Of a stretch of 23,787 nt of DNA, positions 7,794 to 15,912 are shown piece by piece. The stretch is taken from assembly GCA_040901795.1 (NCBI GenBank), contig JBBDYH010000086.1, forward strand, positions 1 through 23,787. Direction: 5' to 3'. Below the pieces are notes generated by a model. That model made no database searches. It was given only the letters and a program-made list of their open reading frames with translations, and had not been told where the DNA came from. A program made the translations under genes and the position numbers. Within the stretch, counting starts at the first letter, position 1; each line of letters starts with the position of its first letter. Origin of the DNA: JBBDYH01 sp040901795 (GTDB lineage: Bacteria > Planctomycetota > Planctomycetia > Pirellulales > JALHPA01).

Positions 7794-8150
7794 ATGAGCG
7801 AAGAACAAGCAGCGGCCGTCGCCGAGCCGATCGAAGAGACCGTCCGCCCCCAGCAAGAGCGGAAGGCGGAAAAGCCGAAGCGACAGCCGCGCTATCACGT
7901 GATCCTCTGGAATGATGACGACCACACGTACGACTACGTCATCAAGCTGGCGCAGGAACTATTTGGCCACCCGTTTGAAAAAGGTTACGAACTCGCCCGC
8001 GAGGTGGACCAGCGCGGCCGGGCGATCCTGTTGACCACCACCAAGGAACACGCCGAGCTGAAGCGCGACCAGGTCCACGCCTACGGCAAAGATCGGCAGA
8101 TCAAGGGCTGCAAGGGTTCGATGTCAGCCACCATCGAGCCGGAGATTTGA
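7794..8150 (+). CDS. clpS: ATP-dependent Clp protease adaptor ClpS, planctomycete-type variant
   Basis: This 118-residue ClpS-fold protein would dock on the N-domain of ClpA/ClpC and deliver N-degron substrates. A charged, flexible N-terminal tail (1-32) precedes the core YHVILWNDDDHTYDYVI (34-50). The C-terminal part ends in CKGSMSATIEPE, matching the family's C-terminal strand. Aligned without gaps to E. coli ClpS as I remember it, the Asn-Asp-Asp at 40-42 equals N34-D35-D36. However, His 66, which contacts the substrate alpha-amino group, is Asp 72 here, and gatekeeper Met 40 is Tyr 46. Binding preference may therefore differ. The start is the ATG at 7794 rather than an in-frame TTG at 7767. 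The gene converges on the aminotransferase gene. Confidence 0.85.
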   Translation: MSEEQAAAVAEPIEETVRPQQERKAEKPKRQPRYHVILWNDDDHTYDYVIKLAQELFGHPFEKGYELAREVDQRGRAILLTTTKEHAELKRDQVHAYGKDRQIKGCKGSMSATIEPEI

Positions 8151-8154
8151 TCGC

Positions 8155-8183
8155 TTTGGAGTGCTGTGACTTGTCACAGCTTT
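8155..8183 (+). repeat. REP-like palindromic repeat, copy 1
   Basis: TTTGGAGTGC leads into a perfect 8-bp stem GCTGTGAC/GTCACAGC (8163-8180) with a TT loop, followed by TTT. It lies 5 bases past the clpS stop and may end or stabilise that transcript. The same layout recurs at 8238-8275 (inverted) and 9591-9627. Confidence 0.75.
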
Positions 8184-8237
8184 CCTTTTCAAACCCCGTC
8201 GCACTTCGCTGCGCTGTTCGTATTCCGTGAGCGAGTT

Positions 8238-8275
8238 GAAATCCAAAGCGACGACAAGTCGTCGCACTCCAAAAC
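8238..8275 (-). repeat. REP-like palindromic repeat, copy 2 (opposite orientation)
   Basis: Read on the minus strand, the flanks TTTTGGAGTGC and GCTTTGGATTT match the other copies. The 8-bp stem is GCGACGAC/GTCGTCGC (8248-8265), so both arms have changed together relative to copy 1. It abuts the stop codon of the minus-strand aminotransferase gene. Confidence 0.75.
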
Positions 8276-9507
8276 TAAAACACCGGCCGAATCTGCTTCA
8301 TCCGCGCCTCAGTCTTAGCCATCAACGCATCCTCAGCCTTCTCATCCGCCGCCTCATAAGTAACCGAGAACCGCAAAAACGCCCCGGCGTCGTCCCAGGG
8401 CACCGTAACGATCGAGTGCTGCGTGATCAGATACTGGCTCGCCGCCTCCGCGTTCTCGAATTTCTCACCGCCGGCCAACCCCTTGGGACTCTTGGTGTAA
8501 AGAAAGTACGTGCCACCCGGCATCTTGCACGTGAACCCGCAGCGCGCGAGCGTCTCAACCAGTTTCTTCAGCCGCCGCTCGTACTTTTGCTTAACCTGGC
8601 CTGGAATTGCGGTGTCATCGAGCGCCGCCGCGGCAGCCTTCTGGATGGCGATGAACTGACCCGAGTCGCTGTTGTCCTTGATATCCGCGAATGCCCGCAC
8701 GATCCGCTCGTGCCCGCAGACCCAGCCGAGCCGCCAGCCGATCATGTGAAAGCCCTTGGACATCGAATGGACTTCGACGCCGACGTCGCGCGCGCCGGGG
8801 ATTTGCAGAAAACTCAGCGGCTCGCCTTCATAGCTGAGCATGATGTGCGCGGCGTCCTGGACTACAACGATCTGGTGCTTCTGTGCGAATTCGACGACGC
8901 GCTGGTAGAATTCGCGCGTCGCCACCTTGCCGGTCGGGCTGTTGGGGTAGTTAATCACCAACAGCTTGGCGCGCTTCTGCGCCTCGGCGGGGATCGCATC
9001 CAGGTCGGGAAAAAAGTCGTTCTCTGCCAATAACGGCAGGCGATGGACCGCGCCGCCGTAGTACCGCGTGTGCGTGCCGGCGACCGGGTAGCCAGGCACG
9101 GTCATCAGCGTGACATCGCCGGGGTTGATGAACGCCGCCGGCAGCATGGCGAGCGCCGTCTTGCTCCCGATGCAATGGTTGATCTCATTCTCCGGATCAA
9201 GCGAGACCCCGAAGTTCCGCTGCATGAATCGCGCCACCGCCTCGCGGTAAGCCATCACGCCATTGTCGGCATAGCCCCGGTTCTCCGGCCGATTGATCTC
9301 GCGGGCCATCCCGGCTCGGACACCCTCCGGCGCCATCTCATCGTTCTCGCCGATGCCGAAGTCGATCAGCTTCCGCTCGGGATGCTCGGCCAGCGCCTTT
9401 CGCTTGGCGCGCTTGATCTTCTCGAACTTATAGATCTCGGTCCCTTTGCCGTAGCTTGCACCGCCAATCCGCTCGGCAAAGAGTTGCTGAAAATACGGGT
9501 CGCTCAT
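8275..9507 (-). CDS. dapL: PLP-dependent aminotransferase, probable LL-diaminopimelate aminotransferase
   Basis: This 410-residue class I/II fold-type I aminotransferase has the PLP lysine in SMSKGFHMIGWRLGW (Lys 251). It has YPNSPTG with the cofactor-binding Asn 189, VVVQDAAH with Asp 218, and Arg 379 in FLRFSVTYE for the substrate carboxylate. The N-terminal YKFEKIKRAKR and GIGENDEMAP stretches and the IKDNSDSGQF segment resemble proteins annotated as LL-diaminopimelate aminotransferase. That enzyme makes LL-DAP from tetrahydrodipicolinate in one step for lysine and peptidoglycan precursors. The aminotransferase assignment is firm; the DapL specificity is from recollection of the family and could instead be another aspartate-family aminotransferase. 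The ATG at 9507 has only a weak upstream GCGAG. The gene converges on clpS, with two inverted REP-like copies in the gap. Confidence 0.75.
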   Translation of the reverse strand: MSDPYFQQLFAERIGGASYGKGTEIYKFEKIKRAKRKALAEHPERKLIDFGIGENDEMAPEGVRAGMAREINRPENRGYADNGVMAYREAVARFMQRNFGVSLDPENEINHCIGSKTALAMLPAAFINPGDVTLMTVPGYPVAGTHTRYYGGAVHRLPLLAENDFFPDLDAIPAEAQKRAKLLVINYPNSPTGKVATREFYQRVVEFAQKHQIVVVQDAAHIMLSYEGEPLSFLQIPGARDVGVEVHSMSKGFHMIGWRLGWVCGHERIVRAFADIKDNSDSGQFIAIQKAAAAALDDTAIPGQVKQKYERRLKKLVETLARCGFTCKMPGGTYFLYTKSPKGLAGGEKFENAEAASQYLITQHSIVTVPWDDAGAFLRFSVTYEAADEKAEDALMAKTEARMKQIRPVF

Positions 9508-9933
9508 AACTCGCTGTATGGTTGATTCGACGTGGTTTTCAAAGCGAGCGGTCCAGCCTACCGGTGCTCCGCCACGGTGACAAGCGGCCGATTTGGAGTG
9601 CTGTGACTCGTCACAGCTTTGGATTTCATTGCGGATTCAATCTACCCCGACGGCGGAGAACACAGATGGCGGTCTGTTGTAGCACGGTCCCGGTGCGTGC
9701 CACTTCTCTGACCGAAGGATTCTCGCAGGTCACCAAGCCCCGGAGACCTTCGTTCGAGCCCTTGTGTGTGGTCGGGAGTCCAGCGCACAACAGGGGCCCC
9801 CGCCCAATGGCGACCTATCTCGCGCCTTTTCAGGTGTGCCACGCCATGACCGGCGGCCGCCCTACATTGACTGGCCCAACCTGCCCCCCGCTGCCTACAA
9901 TGAAGGCGATCAAAATCTCACGGGGGCAACTTC
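9508..9933. other. Intergenic region between aminotransferase and giant protease genes
   Basis: This 426-bp spacer separates two divergently read genes. It contains the third REP-like copy (9591-9627). It must also hold the promoters of both neighbours, but I find no convincing -35/-10 pair. A plus-strand frame running from 9522 into the protease gene has no recognisable domain and overlaps the true gene in another frame. Nothing else was recognised. Confidence 0.5.
9591..9627 (+). repeat. REP-like palindromic repeat, copy 3
   Basis: The ATTTGGAGTGC flank is followed by the stem GCTGTGAC/GTCACAGC (9600-9617, TC loop) and then TTTGGATTTC. It is nearly identical to copy 1, about 1.4 kb away, and in the same orientation. 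Confidence 0.75.
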
Positions 9934-12900
9934 ATGACACGCAATCGGTCCTGGGCAGGAGGATCTGCGCGCCGGTTTATGTCGATATCCGGAAAACGAC
10001 GCCAGCGCGAGCGGCGATTTCAATTCGAATCGCTGGAGGACCGCAGGCTCTTGAGTGCGGACTACCGCACCGAGGTGGACGGCGGCGGCTACCTCGTCCG
10101 GCCCGAGTGGTTCGAACAATTCACGCCCGCTGAAGATATCGCCGCCGCGGTGTCGGACGTCTCGGCCACGGTGCAGCCCAATGTCGCCGAGAAAGCCAGC
10201 CAGTGGATCGTCCAGTTCAACGATGCCGCAACCGCTCGGCTCGCATCCCTCGAAGACAGCCGCGACCTCCTCCCCGGCAAGCTCGACTTCGAGCTCCTCG
10301 GCGGGTTGGGCCGTGTCGGCCAGGTTCTGATCTCGACTGCCGAAAGCGACGCCAAAGCCGTCTCGAAGTGGCTCTCGGCCAACCCGCACGTTGCCTACTT
10401 TGAACCCAACTTAAACGTCTGGAGCATCGACGCTAGCCCCAATGACGGCCGCTTGACCGAGCTGTGGGGGATGAACAACACCGGCCAGACCGGAGGTGGG
10501 TCCGATTCGGATATTGACGCCTTCGAAGCCTGGGACGTGACGACCGGCAGCGCGGGCGTCGTGGTCGGCGTCATCGACACCGGCGTCGACTACAACCACC
10601 CGGACCTGGCGGCCAACATCTGGACGAACCCTGGCGAGATCGCGGGCAACAACCTGGACGACGACCGCAACGGCTTTGTCGACGACATCCACGGTTACGA
10701 CTTCGTCAACAACGACGGCGACCCGATGGACGACGAAGGGCATGGAACGCATGTCTCGGGCACGATCGCGGCCGTCGGCGACAATAACGTCGGGATCGTG
10801 GGCGTGAATTGGACGTCCGCAATTATGGGCCTGAAGTTCTTAGACGCCGGCGGCAGCGGCACGACGGCGAACGCTCTCCGCGCCGTAAACTACGCCTCCA
10901 TGATGCGCGAGCAGTACGACATCAATGTTCGCATCACCAACAATAGCTGGGGCGGCGGCGGGTTTAATCAGGCGCTGCAAGACGCCATCGCCGCCGGCGG
11001 AAACCGCGGCATTCTCTTTGTGGCCGCAGCGGGGAACGATGCGGAGGACGGCGACGTTACACCGCACTATCCGGCCGGCTACAACGTGCCGAGCATCATT
11101 ACCGTGGCGGCCACTGATGATCTGGATGCCTTGGCGCGCTTCAGCAACTTCGGCGCTGAGTCGGTCGATCTGGCGGCGCCGGGCGACGGTATTCTGAGCA
11201 CGCTGCCTAATAACTCGTACGCGGTCTACTCCGGCACGAGCATGGCCACTCCGCACGTCGCCGGCGTGGCTGCTTTAGCCTGGGCGCTTTCACCCGATTT
11301 CACGGTGAGCCAGGTTCGCGATGCAATCGTCGGCGGCGTCGATGTGCTCGCGTCGCTTGACGGTCGCGTGGTGAGCGGTGGCCGGCTGAATGCGCGCGGG
11401 ACGTTGGACCGCCTGGGGATGAACGTCTCGGCGACGACTCCGGCCGGCGGATCAACGGTTTCGATCCCCCCGACGGAGTTTCAAGTATCGTTCACGTACG
11501 ATTTCGATCCTGCGACGCTCGGCCCGACTGATTTTCAGGTCAACGGCATCGCGGCCAACTCGGTCACGGTTGTGGATGGCAACACCGCGGCGTTTACCTT
11601 CACCACGTCGCCGGTCACCGCCGAAGGTCCGCAGTCGATGAGCATGTCTCAAGGCGCAGTCGCTCGCCAAGGCAACTCCGAAACGGTTCGCGGCTGGGAA
11701 TCGCTGTTTTATTTTGACACGCTGCCGACCGCCGTCGTGTCGTCGGATCCTGCGAATGACGCTACCGTCGCGGCGCCTCCGGCGGCAATCGTCCTCAATT
11801 TCAACGAGCCCATCGATCAGGCCACCGTGGGTGTGGACGACCTGGAGCTGGATACTGGCGTCGTGACCTCCGCCGCAGCGCTCAGTGCGACCTCGGCGCG
11901 ATATGAAGTTCGTGGGCTAACCCCCGACGGTCTCGTCAGTTACAAGCTGAAGTCGGCGGCAATTACAGACGTCCACGGCAATCCCGCCGGGGCGCATTTG
12001 GGCAGCTTTAACATCGACGATCCGCTGATCCATCGTTTCCGCTCGACCCATCTCCCGCGGCCGATCCCCGACCGGGGGATGATCACTTCGACGATCGAGG
12101 TGGCAGCGGCGCTATCCATCGCCGACGTCGATATAGGCCTGGACATCACGCACACCTTCGATGGCGATTTGGATGTGTTTCTCGTTGCGCCCAATGGAAC
12201 GCGGGTGGAATTATTCACCGACGTCGGCGGCGGCGGCGCGAACTTCGTTCGTACAGTCCTCGACGACGAAGCCAGCGCCTCCATTCAAACCAGCGGCGCT
12301 CCCTTTACCGGTCGCTTCCGGCCCGAAGGCCAGCTCTCGGCTTTCGATAGCCTGGAGACGCTCGGTACGTGGACGTTGCAAATCACCGACGACGCAGGCG
12401 CCGACGTGGGCACGCTCACCGGCTGGGAGCTGATCGTTCGCGAAGACGCCGATGTTCCGCCGCGGATATCGTCCGTTGCGGAGTTGCCGAGTGACAACGG
12501 CACGACGTGGAACCCGATCGACGCGCTCTCCGTCCAGTTCTCCAAGCCGATGCAGGCCGAAACGGTCAACGCCGCCAATTGGGATCTACGCCATGCCGGT
12601 CCCGATCAACTCTTCGATACGCCGGACGATGTGCTGTTCACCGTTGCCGCCTCACCCGCATACAGCGGCGGCTTGACCGCTCATCTGGCGATTGCCCAAG
12701 GGGCGCTTCCGCCCGGACAGTACCGGTTCAAAGCGCTCAGCAGCGAACTCTTGGACCTATCCGGCAATCCACTCGACGGCAACGGCGATGGCACCCCTGG
12801 CGACCCGTACATTCGCCATTTTGCTGTAGTCGCCGTGCAAGCCGACCAACGGGAGCCCAACGACAGCTTTGCGCAGGCGACTGCTCTGGGCGCCCTCGGC

Positions 12901-15768
12901 AACCGTACCGAAGCAGACTTGTCGATCCATGCCGCCAACAACGACGATTACTTCCGCTTTACGGCCGCCATGGCAGGAATTCTTTCGACCGATGTCCTGT
13001 TCAGCCACGCCGCGGGCGACATCAATGCCGAGCTCTACAACGCCGATCAGGAGCTCCTGAGCGCTTCGGCCTCAACCAGCGATAACGAACGCCTGTTCTG
13101 GAACGTGAGCACCGGCGAGAAATATTATCTGCGCGTGCACGGAAACGCCGGAGCGCTCAATCCGAGCTACACGCTGCAGCTCGTCGTATCGCAGGCCCCG
13201 CCGGGCGATCGCTTCGAACCGAACGACAGCTTCGCCGCCGCGCGAGATTTCGGCTCGCTCGCCAATCGGACCGAAGCCGATCTGTCGATCCATTTTCCGG
13301 ATAACGACGATTACTATCGCTTTACACCCGCGCTCACAGGGACACTGGCTGCAGATGTGCTGTTCAGCCATGCGGCCGGGGATATCGATGCGGTCCTCTA
13401 CGACGCTAATCAAACCCGGTTGACGTATTCCGACTCGCGCAACAACGACGAGCGGATCGTGTGGAACGTCACCGCCGGACAGACCTATTTTCTGCAGGTG
13501 CACGGGTACGACGGCGCGATCAACCCGAGTTACACGATGCAGCTTCTGGTATCGCAGTCGTCGATCGCCGATCGTTTCGAGCCGAACGACAGCTTTGCGG
13601 CGGCGTTGGACCTCGGTCCGCTGGGCAGCCGCAACGAGGCCAGCTTGTCGATCCATGCACCCATCAACGAGGACTATTATCGCTTTACGGCGGCGATGAG
13701 CGACGTCCTGACCGTGGATGTCCTGTTTCAGAATGCGGCCGGCGATCTCGATGTCGGGCTTTACAACGGCAGTCAAACCTTGTTGCGAAGCTCGACTTCG
13801 GCTGACAACGACGAGCGGATTGTGTGGAGCGTTACCGCCGGCCAGACGTATTACCTGCGCGTGTATGGCTACGAGGGCGAGACCAATCCCAACTACGCGT
13901 TGCAGCTTGTGGTGTCGCAGGCGCCCGCGGGGGATCGGTTCGAACCCAACGACAGCTTTTCGACGGCCACAGACCTCGGTGCGTTGGGCAGCCGGACCGA
14001 GGCAAACCTGTCGATCCATTTTTCGAGCAACGATGATTATTATCGTTTTACGCCGGAAATCACTGGCCTGGTAACCGCGAATGTGTTGTTTAGCCATGAC
14101 GACGGCGATCTTGACGTCGATTTCTACGACGCCAACCGCACTCTGCTGAGGAGCTCCGCATCGACAGACGACCGTGAGCGGATCGTCTCGCTCGTGACCG
14201 CGGGCCAGACGTACTATCTGCAGGTTTATGGCTACGACGGGGAAACGAATCCGAATTATTCGCTGGAGATCGTCGTATCCCAAGCGCCCCCGGGAGACCG
14301 GTTTGAACCCAACGACAGTTTCGCGCAGGCCACGGACTTGGGCACGCTCGGCAACCGGAGCGAAGCGAACCTCTCAATCCACTTGCCCGATAACGACGAT
14401 TTCTATCGCTTCACGGCGGCGGTCTCGGGCGCGCTGACGACCGACCTCCTGTTCAGCCATGCGGCGGGCGACCTCGATCTGGTGCTCTACAACGCGAGCC
14501 TCACAGAGCTGGCGGACTCCTCGTCATCGGACGACAACGAGCGCATCGTCTTTAACGTAATCGCCGGACAGAACTACTACTTGCAAGTTTATGGCTTCTT
14601 CGGCGAGACGAATTCGAACTACACGCTGACGGCCAACCTGGGCGTCGACGGCACGCCCGGGAATGATGTCCGCTACCTGACGGCCAGCGCTGATGGCGCC
14701 ACGCTTCAGGTCTACAGCACCAATCCGCCGGCCCCCGGTAGTACCCCCATCTTCACCCGGCCCATGAATTCAAACTTGCCGCTTCCCATCAACCTCTCAG
14801 GTGGCGACGACACGGTCGTCGTCTCGTTTGCTCCGGGAGTGAGCCCCTCCGGAATCTTGACCATCGACACCGGTACGGGATCGAACAATCAAATCATCGT
14901 CATTGCGGGCCGAGTTCGCATCGACGCCGTCTCGACCGGCGGCACGCTGAACACCACGGTCCTGGGCGATGCGCAGCTTTTCACGGGCCGGCTCGTGCAG
15001 GGTCAGCTATCGCTGGGCGACAATAGCCGGGTCACTTTATTGCCCAGCGGCGGCGCCAGCGTTATCACGAGCTTGAGCGTAGCCGCCGGTGCGACGCTCG
15101 ACATCGGTAGCAACGCACTGCTGCTCGATTACTCGGGTGACTCTCCGGCGGTAACCACTCGCCAACAGATCATCGCCGGACGTGGCGGATCGGGCCTGGG
15201 TGCAGCCTGGAACGGCACGGGCATCACCAGCAGCGCCGTGGCCGCGGCAAATGTCGCAAACCCTGAGTCTCGTTCGGTCGCCTACGCCGAAAACTCCTCA
15301 CTGCCGCTCGGACCGTATACGACATTTCGCGGCCAGGCGGTCGATAGCACGGCGATCTTGATCGCCTTCGCGCACACGGCCGACGCCAACCTCGACGGCC
15401 TGGTCGACGATAACGATGTGACCATTCTGGGAGCGTCGTTCGCACCCGGCGCGGGCGACGCCTTCTGGGCGCTCGCCGATTTTGACTACAACGGCTCGGT
15501 CGATGACGATGATGCAACACTCCTAGGCGCGTTCTACAGTCCGCCCGCCGCTGCGCAAGCCGCGCCCCTCTCGTTCCCAAGCTCCGCTCTCTCGTTCCCA
15601 GGCTCCGCCTGGGAACGCACTGCCTCGAAGCTCCGCTTCGCCGACCAGCCGCAAGACGTCACCGAAGATCTGATCTCCCTCCTTGCCTCCTCCATCGCCG
15701 CGGACACAGAACACGACCCGGACCGCCTCACTCGGCGTGCCGTCGGGAGAGCGGCGTCGACAAATTAA
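9934..15768 (+). CDS. Giant secreted subtilisin-family (S8) protease with P-domain, Ig-like, five PPC repeats and dockerin-like end
   Basis: This 1944-residue extracellular protease opens with a basic segment and the planctomycete motif FESLEDRRLLSA (31-42). A propeptide-like region (about 88-170) follows. The S8 domain has catalytic Asp 215 (VIDTGVDYNHPDL), His 270 (GHGTHVSG) and Ser 436 (GTSMATPHVAG), so the triad is intact. After it come two Ig-like (Big_5-type) domains (about 495-700), a proprotein-convertase P-domain (about 715-838), another Ig-like domain (about 840-960), and five PPC domains (about 969-1575). Next is a beta-rich region, then a dockerin-like pair of calcium loops (1817-1828 and 1849-1860). 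A tail of about 75 residues partly encoded by a palindromic repeat ends the protein. No ordinary hydrophobic signal peptide is seen. The ATG at 9934 has a GGGG stretch 8 bases upstream; ATG 9979 is an alternative. It probably degrades extracellular protein; how it is anchored is inferred. Confidence 0.9.
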   Translation: MTRNRSWAGGSARRFMSISGKRRQRERRFQFESLEDRRLLSADYRTEVDGGGYLVRPEWFEQFTPAEDIAAAVSDVSATVQPNVAEKASQWIVQFNDAATARLASLEDSRDLLPGKLDFELLGGLGRVGQVLISTAESDAKAVSKWLSANPHVAYFEPNLNVWSIDASPNDGRLTELWGMNNTGQTGGGSDSDIDAFEAWDVTTGSAGVVVGVIDTGVDYNHPDLAANIWTNPGEIAGNNLDDDRNGFVDDIHGYDFVNNDGDPMDDEGHGTHVSGTIAAVGDNNVGIVGVNWTSAIMGLKFLDAGGSGTTANALRAVNYASMMREQYDINVRITNNSWGGGGFNQALQDAIAAGGNRGILFVAAAGNDAEDGDVTPHYPAGYNVPSIITVAATDDLDALARFSNFGAESVDLAAPGDGILSTLPNNSYAVYSGTSMATPHVAGVAALAWALSPDFTVSQVRDAIVGGVDVLASLDGRVVSGGRLNARGTLDRLGMNVSATTPAGGSTVSIPPTEFQVSFTYDFDPATLGPTDFQVNGIAANSVTVVDGNTAAFTFTTSPVTAEGPQSMSMSQGAVARQGNSETVRGWESLFYFDTLPTAVVSSDPANDATVAAPPAAIVLNFNEPIDQATVGVDDLELDTGVVTSAAALSATSARYEVRGLTPDGLVSYKLKSAAITDVHGNPAGAHLGSFNIDDPLIHRFRSTHLPRPIPDRGMITSTIEVAAALSIADVDIGLDITHTFDGDLDVFLVAPNGTRVELFTDVGGGGANFVRTVLDDEASASIQTSGAPFTGRFRPEGQLSAFDSLETLGTWTLQITDDAGADVGTLTGWELIVREDADVPPRISSVAELPSDNGTTWNPIDALSVQFSKPMQAETVNAANWDLRHAGPDQLFDTPDDVLFTVAASPAYSGGLTAHLAIAQGALPPGQYRFKALSSELLDLSGNPLDGNGDGTPGDPYIRHFAVVAVQADQREPNDSFAQATALGALGNRTEADLSIHAANNDDYFRFTAAMAGILSTDVLFSHAAGDINAELYNADQELLSASASTSDNERLFWNVSTGEKYYLRVHGNAGALNPSYTLQLVVSQAPPGDRFEPNDSFAAARDFGSLANRTEADLSIHFPDNDDYYRFTPALTGTLAADVLFSHAAGDIDAVLYDANQTRLTYSDSRNNDERIVWNVTAGQTYFLQVHGYDGAINPSYTMQLLVSQSSIADRFEPNDSFAAALDLGPLGSRNEASLSIHAPINEDYYRFTAAMSDVLTVDVLFQNAAGDLDVGLYNGSQTLLRSSTSADNDERIVWSVTAGQTYYLRVYGYEGETNPNYALQLVVSQAPAGDRFEPNDSFSTATDLGALGSRTEANLSIHFSSNDDYYRFTPEITGLVTANVLFSHDDGDLDVDFYDANRTLLRSSASTDDRERIVSLVTAGQTYYLQVYGYDGETNPNYSLEIVVSQAPPGDRFEPNDSFAQATDLGTLGNRSEANLSIHLPDNDDFYRFTAAVSGALTTDLLFSHAAGDLDLVLYNASLTELADSSSSDDNERIVFNVIAGQNYYLQVYGFFGETNSNYTLTANLGVDGTPGNDVRYLTASADGATLQVYSTNPPAPGSTPIFTRPMNSNLPLPINLSGGDDTVVVSFAPGVSPSGILTIDTGTGSNNQIIVIAGRVRIDAVSTGGTLNTTVLGDAQLFTGRLVQGQLSLGDNSRVTLLPSGGASVITSLSVAAGATLDIGSNALLLDYSGDSPAVTTRQQIIAGRGGSGLGAAWNGTGITSSAVAAANVANPESRSVAYAENSSLPLGPYTTFRGQAVDSTAILIAFAHTADANLDGLVDDNDVTILGASFAPGAGDAFWALADFDYNGSVDDDDATLLGAFYSPPAAAQAAPLSFPSSALSFPGSAWERTASKLRFADQPQDVTEDLISLLASSIAADTEHDPDRLTRRAVGRAASTN
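12853..14667 (+). repeat. Five tandem PPC-domain units, exact 363-bp period
   Basis: The EPNDSF codons begin at 12853, 13216, 13579, 13942 and 14305, so every interval is exactly 363 bp (121 residues). Each unit repeats EPNDSF, a (T/N)EA(D/S/N)LSIH block, a (D/E)DY(F/Y)RFT-type strand, (A/D)GD(I/L), ERI or ERL, and a final (P/S)(S/N)Y stretch. The DNA has diverged, but no insertion or deletion has altered the unit length. Confidence 0.92.
15568..15640. repeat. Palindromic repeat inside the 3' end of the protease gene
   Basis: A tandem CTCGTTCCCA(A/G)GCTCCGC unit is followed by two perfect hairpins. One is GTTCCCAGGC/GCCTGGGAAC (15594-15616, TCC loop). The other is CGAAGC/GCTTCG (15626-15640, again a TCC loop). 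It is translated in frame as a SALSFPGSAWERTASK-like stretch after the dockerin-like module. This resembles a repeat normally found between genes. Confidence 0.7.
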
Positions 15769-15812
15769 TCCTGGATGGTTGCAGCCGACGCCAAGCGGCT
15801 TATTCTATCGCA

Positions 15813-15880
15813 TGTGCCACTGCTCGCCGCGAGCAGTGCCGCCCTAACCACTGTGCCACTGCTCGCCGCGAGCAGTGCCG
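15813..15880. repeat. Two identical 29-bp direct repeats, each palindromic
   Basis: Copies at 15813-15841 and 15852-15880 are identical and start every 39 bp. Each holds the palindrome CACTGCTCG-CCG-CGAGCAGTG. They lie between the protease stop and the oxidoreductase start and could form two adjacent hairpins in the leader or intergenic RNA. There are only two units and the spacer is 10 bp, so this is not a CRISPR array. Confidence 0.75.
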
Positions 15881-15899
15881 CGGCGATCCACGACCTGCC

Positions 15900-15907
15900 G
15901 GAGGAAG
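15900..15907 (+). promoter_or_regulatory. Shine-Dalgarno that fixes the oxidoreductase start
   Basis: GGAGGAAG is followed by 5 bases and ATG 15913, the start of the Tat-signal-bearing protein. This argues against an in-frame upstream ATG at 15775, whose extension would translate the 29-bp repeats. Confidence 0.75.
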
Positions 15908-15912
15908 TTCCC

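Noticed and set aside
9715..9785. tRNA-like stretch with a GTTCGAGCC T-loop-like sequence
   Set aside because: No matching acceptor stem, D-arm or anticodon arm could be drawn.
9867..9901. TTGACT and TACAAT as a promoter of the protease gene
   Set aside because: The spacer is 23 bp, too long for a sigma-70 promoter.
9522..10133. 203-codon plus-strand frame before the protease
   Set aside because: Overlaps the protease start in another frame, has low-complexity Arg/Pro content and no ribosome binding site or domain.
13072..14283. Long minus-strand open frame antisense to the PPC repeats (403 codons)
   Set aside because: Its internal repetition only reflects the 363-bp repeats of the sense gene; no independent motif or start signal.
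15813..15880. Possible CRISPR repeats
   Set aside because: Only two units with a 10-bp spacer, internally palindromic, and no cas genes nearby.
15775..15912. N-terminal extension of the Gfo/Idh/MocA protein
   Set aside because: It would translate the 29-bp repeats and bury the Tat signal; the strong Shine-Dalgarno at 15900 favours ATG 15913.
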